A stretch of 64,000 bases of DNA from Syngnathus acus (lineage: Eukaryota; Chordata; Actinopteri; Syngnathiformes; Syngnathidae), in the NCBI RefSeq assembly GCF_901709675.1, contig NC_051095.1:22009956-22073955 (forward strand), in the 5' to 3' direction. Under the pieces are notes generated by a model that saw nothing but the letters and a program-made list of their open reading frames with translations, ran no database searches and was not told where the DNA came from. The position numbers and the translations under genes are program-made. The stretch's first letter is position 1; each line of letters starts with the position of its first letter. This document shows positions 57,725 through 64,000 of the stretch, one piece after another.

Positions 57725-58816
57725 TCAGAGGTCGTGGCACGACGACGCGTCCCCCGCGCTCCCGCCGTGGGAATAAGGAGCTTCGTGGGGCGGCGGCGGC
57801 TCCCCGGGCGGCGTCATGCGCTTCTCTTTCTGCCTCCGGTTGCAGAACCACACGCGGACAACTTCCTTCTCCAGCTGCAGCGTGTCCGCCAGCGACGTGA
57901 TTTCCTGCGCGGATGGTTTGGGACACTTGAGAAAGTGCGTCTCCAGGACCCCCTTAACGCTGACCTCAATGGACGTCCTCTTCTTCCTCTTCCTCCCCTG
58001 AGCTGCGATCTTGTCTATACTGCTGGAGCTGCCCGTGGACGAATCTGCCTCCTCCAACCACTTGTTTAGCAGCGGCTTGAGTTTGCACATGTTTTTAAAG
58101 CTCAGCTGTAGAGCCTCGAACCTGCAGATGGTCGTTTGGGAAAAGACGTTACCGTAGAGTGTGCCCAGCGCCAGTCCCACGTCGGCCTGCGTGAAGCCCA
58201 GCTTGATCCTCCGCTGCTTGAATTGCTTGGCAAAGTGTTCCAGCTCGTCCGACGTCGGCGTCTCCTCATCGGAGTGGTCGTGGCAGTGGTGGCCACCCAG
58301 GTCGCTGTGCTCGGGGCTGAGCGTATCCCTGAGGCCCGGGTGCATGGCTTGGCCCTGCGGGTTGGGCGGAGGGGTGAGCCCGCCGTGCTCCAGCATGCCG
58401 TTGACGGTGAAGCCCGTCTGGGAGTAGATATTGATCTGCTGCCCGCTGCTGATGGAGGAGTTGTGGGACACCGGAGTCCCCCACGCCGCCGGGTGGTTCC
58501 CATGATTGTTGTGGTGTGGGGAATGATGAGCGACGTGCGGCGAACGGTGATGAATGATGCCGAGCTGCAAGTCTTCTCTGCCCGGTTTGACGTCCTGCTG
58601 CTCCATCGAGGCCGACCACGGGCTGCTATCCGACAGATTGCTCGCCCACTGGTGCCCGAGGGGGTGCCCGTTGCTCTGGACGTTCTGCAGGTAGTCACTG
58701 TGCAGGAGTTTCTGGTGGCCTCTGAAGGGGCTAGCAGGCTGCATGGCCTGACTGTCCGGGTGGATCATGGGACTGGATCCGAGCAAGGTGTAGGGGCTGG
58801 AGGCAGCTGTGGCCAT
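57725..58816 (-). CDS. pou3f4: pou3f4 (Brn-4), POU class 3 homeobox transcription factor, intronless, 363 aa
   Basis: POU3F4 is a nuclear transcription factor of the developing brain and inner ear; human loss causes X-linked deafness DFNX2. The single open frame gives 363 residues (human 361). The N-terminus [13 protein letters not shown] is followed by [15 protein letters not shown], the conserved [11 protein letters not shown] block, a His-rich stretch (88-108), and [11 protein letters not shown]. The POU-specific domain is about 186-260 ([17 protein letters not shown] to [12 protein letters not shown]) and the homeodomain about 276-335 ([10 protein letters not shown] to [15 protein letters not shown]). 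It ends CHDL as in human. These N-terminal blocks separate it from POU3F1-3. The ATG at 58816 has A at -3 and G at +4; an in-frame ATG at 58882 would add 22 residues. The lack of introns is normal for class III POU genes. Confidence 0.97.
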   Translation of the reverse strand: MATAASSPYTLLGSSPMIHPDSQAMQPASPFRGHQKLLHSDYLQNVQSNGHPLGHQWASNLSDSSPWSASMEQQDVKPGREDLQLGIIHHRSPHVAHHSPHHNNHGNHPAAWGTPVSHNSSISSGQQINIYSQTGFTVNGMLEHGGLTPPPNPQGQAMHPGLRDTLSPEHSDLGGHHCHDHSDEETPTSDELEHFAKQFKQRRIKLGFTQADVGLALGTLYGNVFSQTTICRFEALQLSFKNMCKLKPLLNKWLEEADSSTGSSSSIDKIAAQGRKRKKRTSIEVSVKGVLETHFLKCPKPSAQEITSLADTLQLEKEVVRVWFCNRRQKEKRMTPPGEPPPPHEAPYSHGGSAGDASSCHDL

Positions 58817-58983
58817 GCTGGCTGGCTGGCTGCTGAACCCCACTGGCGATACTAAAGTGAGCTTCAGCTCAGCCTCTGACATCTCCCTCTCTCTGGAGTG
58901 AGGCGTTGACTGACGGCAACAACCGCCACTCACCGGCCGAGAACGCCGCAGCCGCGACACCTCTCCACCAATGACAACGCCCC

Positions 58984-59014
<31 letters not shown>

Positions 59015-59180
59015 ACGCGCGCGCACACGCACCATGACCACCTCCGGGCGCGGAACCGCAGAGAGGGTTAAGGGTGATCGAACCGGAAGTGAGTCCAAGT
59101 GCTGGTCCATTGAGTCTGTATGTGGAACAATGTGCGCGTGGAGCGCAGTTCCTCTTTATTAATCGAAGTTTCCAACTGCT
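58817..59180 (-). promoter_or_regulatory. pou3f4 5' UTR and proximal promoter region
   Basis: The stretch upstream of the ATG contains an in-frame ATG (58882), a pure C run merging into CA and CG repeats (58980-59032), and, on the minus strand, ATTAATAAAG (59164-59155), which is TATA-like. The transcription start is not fixed. Confidence 0.4.
58980..59032. repeat. C run followed by CA and CG repeats
   Basis: About 21 C, then CA units, then CGCGCGCG and CACACG. It lies 165-215 bp upstream of the pou3f4 ATG. Confidence 0.97.
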
Positions 59181-59394
59181 TTACGCGCAGGTTTAATGAC
59201 GCTCCTGTCACCCCTGAGCGCGTGCGAAGGAGGTTTAAGCTCCAGTGGCATTTGTCAGACGTGCCAACACTTAATTTAGAAGGATACAATCAAACCTGGT
59301 CCGCTTCTAGGAGATAATCATTAACTTTCTGTAAACACTTGCTCAGGACTGTTCCTGCACGTCAAGATCTTGCACTTTTGCGCGTGGAACACTC

Positions 59395-59443
59395 CACACA
59401 ACACAACACAACACAACACAACACAACACACGCACACACACAC
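59395..59443. repeat. ACACA pentanucleotide repeat
   Basis: About seven ACACA units pass into CA units. Confidence 0.94.
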
Positions 59444-59742
59444 GAATGTAACTAATAAAGCACATTAGTAAAAAATCTGTCAAAAATGCAAAAATTAGCC
59501 CTGAAAAACTCACTTCTGTTGCTACTATATGGAAGCCATCGATTTCTCACATTGCGCATGTTCTGATGCAAGTACATTTATTCTCGACTCGTAACATTCT
59601 CGTTACAATTCAGCAAGATATTTCTGCTCATATCTAACTACTGCTCACTATAATTTCCTGTTGAAGAATGTGTGCCAGCATCCTTATTGCTTTCCAATTC
59701 CATTAAATATATTGTGGGGCTCCCAGGTTAAGCTTGATTTAA

Positions 59743-59750
59743 ATTTGCAT
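59743..59750. promoter_or_regulatory. Perfect POU octamer site upstream of pou3f4
   Basis: ATTTGCAT, the canonical POU octamer, preceded by TTAA, lies about 930 bp upstream of the pou3f4 ATG. POU3 factors bind this motif, so autoregulation is possible. One 8-mer alone could be chance. Confidence 0.4.
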
Positions 59751-60040
59751 ACATTTTCATACATTTAGGAGAAATAAAAAGCAGGCTCGAGCCGGCAGAA
59801 AGTCATTAGGTAGCGTCGAGCCGTGGAGGAGCCAAGCAGGAGGCCGGAGCAGGTGATCGAACGGCGCGGCGCGGAGGATGTGTTGGCAGGACCGCTGGAC
59901 ATCAACCGACCTCGGTGACCGGAAACTGGCATGCACCAAAGACTGATGATGACCGAGTAAGATGCGTTAGAACTGAAGTGAAATAACATTAGGTTGCTAC
60001 TACTAATTATTATTATTATAATGTTTAAGAATTGATTTTG

Positions 60041-60078
60041 CGTGTATGTGTGTGCATGCGTGCGCGCGCGCGCGCGTG
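60041..60078. repeat. TG/CG alternating purine-pyrimidine tract
   Basis: CGTGTATGTGTGTGCATGCG continues into eight uninterrupted CG units, a form prone to Z-DNA. Confidence 0.93.
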
Positions 60079-63000
60079 TTTGCTCCGGTGGTATTGTTCG
60101 GTGGAAGATGTGAGAAATTTACTCCGTGTAAGTTTTTTTTTCTCCCGAAAATGCATGCAGTTGGAGTTTAGTTTAACTCGTGCTATTAAAAGAAAAGCTA
60201 CGAATGTGAATTTAGAAAAAAAAAAAGCAATTATCCTGTTATATAATTGCATGCATTATTTTACCTATACAATAGCCTACTTCGGGATATATTGCAAAGC
60301 AAAAAGAAACGTTTTATTTCGACGGTTTTTAATAAATCGTATAGCACCTGCCTCCATGGTTTTAAAGCACGTATTTTGGTGCGCTTAAAGTGGACAAGAG
60401 TGCTGCTTTGAGAGAGGGGGCTGTATTGCTCTCGATAGTCTAAGTTTCTAAGTGTAACAGATGCTTCTCTAGAAACGCTCCGCGTGCTGATTCCTTTTAT
60501 TCCCATCAACATTTTTCTGCCGTCGAGCTCGTTTCCATAGTGAGGCGAATAAAAGGCAAATCCCCGCTCCGCGCCTCCAATAAAGAGCCCATTCACAGAT
60601 AACCCGACACAGCCCTGCTACACTGACTGCCTCTCTCCTACCGAGGTGCACATTACTGCTCAATAAGACAAGCTAATGACTCATAATTTCTCTCATTTGC
60701 TCTTTCGGAATTAATAGTTTGTTTAGAGTTTGCTGTTTGTTTGTTTTGTGGTTTTAAGCGACGTTTGTGGTAACTTTTACCGCTGCATGAATAAAACAAA
60801 CAGGGACGTAACAACAATTCTCGAAATGAATGCCACATTAGATATTTGTGTTTTCAAAACAGAACTATGGGCTGCATTAGTAGGAGTGTTGTTGAAATCG
60901 GACTGGCCGTTTTCTGTGGAGTGAAATCACCATGGTGTTGATTTTTTTTTTTTTGCACGAAATCTTCCACAAAGGGTTTATGTATTTTCTCTGTCACAGC
61001 GTCATGACACCTACAAGAATACACTTCCAGCATAATTGGTGATATTAAAATCTTTTAAATGTTCTAAATTAATATGGTGCACCACAGGACGGAATTGTGT
61101 GTATTTATTTATGTATTGCGGTACAATTTTCTATTTACTTCTATCAGATTAAAAAGGTTCAGACTGCTATTGAGACAGCACTGGGCCTCAGGCTTCACCC
61201 TGTCACTGAGTGTCATGACCTCTGTAAACTTTCCCCACGCATGAGCACTGACCCCCTCGATTCTTTGAGTCAAACCCATATATGTGTTAATGTGTTGAAC
61301 GAGAAATATCTCAATGCACTCAGTTTAGCCCAGCAGCTCTGGACAAGATGAAAAGATTGTATCTGCTAATTATGGGAATTATTAATTTTTATGTTAATGA
61401 ACACTGGAAGGCAATAACAAAATATGTGTGCAAGTATGTGTTTTATTAAAGTGGCAGAGGCTAATATACATTAAATAATAATACTTTATACAGACAGATC
61501 ACAAAAGACTAATAATCAAAACCCCCCATCAGCGCATGATGTCGAGAACAGTGAAATTTTGTTTAAAGAGTTCAGCCCTAAATACAAACTATTCTCATCT
61601 GCATGACGCTGCTGATACAGTGTTTGTTTTCATAACGAATTTAGAACATAAATGTTTATCATTTCTTTATTTTCTTCCCGACAAGAATAATTGAAGTGCA
61701 TGTTTATAGTTTTTCTTGTGTTTGATCATGTCTGCATAAAATGTATAGCTTTTCAGCAGATTTTTGTTTTTGTTTCCCGAATTAAAATTTGAAATTGGGT
61801 TTATGTCGATCAATAGTACGTTTAATAATTTGAATCCTGACTTTTCTTTTTTAGATTAAGACTGTTTTAAAAAACGATTATTGCATAGCAATGAAATTGT
61901 TGTCAAAGGTGCACCACAAGCTGTATTTTTAACTCAGTGATTTAGTAACATTCTCACACCAAATGACTCAGCAAGTGTTAACTCCAACTGACTGGTTATT
62001 GGCTGTTCCATTCTGTTGTTACACATTTAAAAGGTTGAACATAAAAACAGAGGCAAGGTTAGGATTGTGGATCTTAGAGATATTTAAATTAACGTGAGGG
62101 ATGCAGGTGTAAACAAAGTGACATTTTGTAGCATTGTTGTGACAGTAAACACAACCAATCATTAGATAATGTTGTTTTGAATAATTGAAGTTCTCACAAA
62201 ATGTAATTATGTTTTTCCCAAACAATTGCAAAAAGAAGCTTCAAAGAGAGCGTCAAGGCCTTCAAACTGCATTTGTATTTTCCATTAGTATTCCAATATG
62301 ATGCAAAGTCGAGCATAACATTATTTGACTTTGTGGTTAATTAGAAATTGAATTGAGTGAAAACAATAGACTGCCCTAGGTCAGGGACTCTTTTTTTTTT
62401 ATTATTCTCACTGAAACTGTCTTTCCGTTGCTTAGAAAAGAGTATGTCACAATAATATTCTCCATCTATGAGAATTTTAATCATAAAATTATAAGATTAT
62501 TCTGCATATGTTTGTGTGTGCGTGTGTGTGCGTGTGTGTTTGCTACATGTGCTGTTTGCAAAGTGGCTGTACGTTTATTGTTACTGTGTGAGTGAAGGAG
62601 CCTCTGTTGGTTAAAATCTACATAACATTACCATCTGTTAAAATCCAAATCACTTCACTCACACGTAGAGCAATGAAGAAAAATAGAGAGTCTATATAAT
62701 CATATAACGTCTGCTCTTCAGCAGCTCTTCAACTCCTCTTCCATATAGCTACTCCTCTCTTTGCCTGCATTGAAAGCTGAAAAGAACACTGGTCTGGGCT
62801 GGGACCAATGAAGGTGTGTGCAAGTGTATTTGATGTGGACAAATTTTAATAAATTGCTTTCCAAATAAGAAATTTTTTTTTTGACAAAAACATATTTGGT
62901 CAACTTTATTCGGTAATAAAACACCAAACAAACCAGGTAGCTTGCTGCCATGGCTAAACAACTAACACCCATACCTACCTACCTACCCCCATCCCATCCC

Positions 63001-64000
63001 CAAACAAATCAACCCCCCTCCTCAAATGCACACATACACACACAGGTCCCTCTGAAGGAGCAGGCGGAGTCGACAGTTGCACATCTGCATTTCAAACACA
63101 GACTCTCTGGGATTCATTATTAATTAGCCCACTGAGCCCTGGAGGCCTGAACACACACATGCACGCACACACACACGCACGCACACACGCACACACACGA
63201 GCACGCGTAAGTGTGGCATTGCACCGTTCCATCATCTGATCTATTCTTGATTCCCGAGCTAGTGAATGATAAAGGGTGATGAATTAATGGACTGGATGGG
63301 TATCCTGCCCAAGTGCCAATGCATTGTATTGAAAGTTGTCTGTATATACAATGCATATGTGGTAAAAGACTGCATGTGAATGCAGCTCAACCCATGTGAG
63401 ATGAAAAAAAGTATTGTTTCTCCATTTGACACCAATAAAGTCAACTACACACCTCCATGGCCTTTGTTTGCTTGAGTCACTGCAACCTTACTGTTGTGCT
63501 TTCTCTAACAATTGCTTAATCGTGTGTTTTTGTGGGTACCGGTGGTAGAGGCAGATCAGAAGGACATCCAGTGATTATGCATGAGCAACGTCTCCTGGGC
63601 CCACACGCACGCACACGCACGAGTCAAACACACAGCAGCAAAAACACTGTCCACAACACATCCTACTGCTGCACAAAGTTTGGGCCTCACACTTTACTAA
63701 AATAAACACAGCAATGTATCCTATTGTGCGGCTCTGCATTAGCATGCAAGGGGGCAGACGCAGAGCTCATCGAAGAGTATCAGATTGCACAGGATTCTCA
63801 GACATGATGGTGCGTTGACTGCTAATATTTAGAGTGCAGCATCTCAAGCCTGAAAGGAGCCTCTTTTGCTCTTGAAGTGAGTTAGGTCATTAATTTGTGA
63901 TGTACTAAAACGTGTCATAAACTGATCCCAGGTAAAATTCCACCTATCCTTTACGGCTCAGATGATGTTACAACGGTGACTTGCAAGATGGCCTCTTTGC

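Larger units (their letters stand above)
59181..64000. other. Gene-free region upstream of pou3f4
   Basis: No coding exon is seen. It holds an ACACA pentamer repeat (59395-59443), an octamer site (59743-59750), a TG/CG tract (60041-60078) and CA-rich tracts (62510-62540, 63150-63200). Transposon content is clearly lower than in the cnksr2 introns, which would fit a regulatory region. Confidence 0.55.

Noticed and set aside
58136-58855. 239-codon open frame on the plus strand opposite pou3f4
   Set aside because: It is a shadow of the GC-rich pou3f4 coding sequence. The minus-strand product is a full, conserved POU3F4 and the plus-strand peptide has no family features.

Overview
The window is nuclear DNA from a vertebrate, almost certainly a ray-finned (teleost) fish. 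Genes are split by GT-AG introns, and the encoded proteins match vertebrate families nearly residue for residue. Introns carry dispersed fish-type repeats: tRNA-headed SINEs with ATGG tails, TA-flanked MITEs, a Tc1-like remnant and LINE tails. The species cannot be fixed from the sequence; a percomorph is my guess. There is no prokaryotic or viral system here.

Layout from left to right: (1) 1-24706, minus strand, the first five coding exons of cnksr2 (SAM plus most of the CRIC domain); the rest of the gene lies off the left edge. (2) 24707-26800, a roughly 2 kb head-to-head interval with a CpG-rich cnksr2 5' region, a decayed LINE 3' end and a GC-box/CCAAT/CRE-like region in front of hdx. (3) 28547-36841, plus strand, nine coding exons of hdx, a protein with two divergent homeodomains. 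(4) 37817-50543, plus strand, all 22 coding exons of rps6ka6 (RSK4), a complete 726-residue two-kinase protein. (5) 50544-57724, its 3' UTR and a repeat-poor intergenic region that may hold pou3f4 enhancers. (6) 57725-58816, minus strand, the intronless pou3f4 gene, followed by a gene-free region to the right end.

The hdx, rps6ka6 and pou3f4 trio is the neighbourhood found on human Xq21. cnksr2 in human lies on Xp22 beside RPS6KA3. Finding it directly beside the Xq21 trio is the main gene-order observation.

Two genes are signalling proteins of the RAS-MAPK axis (CNKSR2 scaffold, RSK4 effector kinase) and two are homeodomain-type DNA-binding proteins (HDX, POU3F4). Nothing in the sequence shows that they are co-regulated. 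The most unusual non-coding structure is a TIR-bounded element at 5236-6850 that carries 4.6 tandem copies of a 251-bp unit. It belongs to a set of three MITE families that share one terminal architecture.
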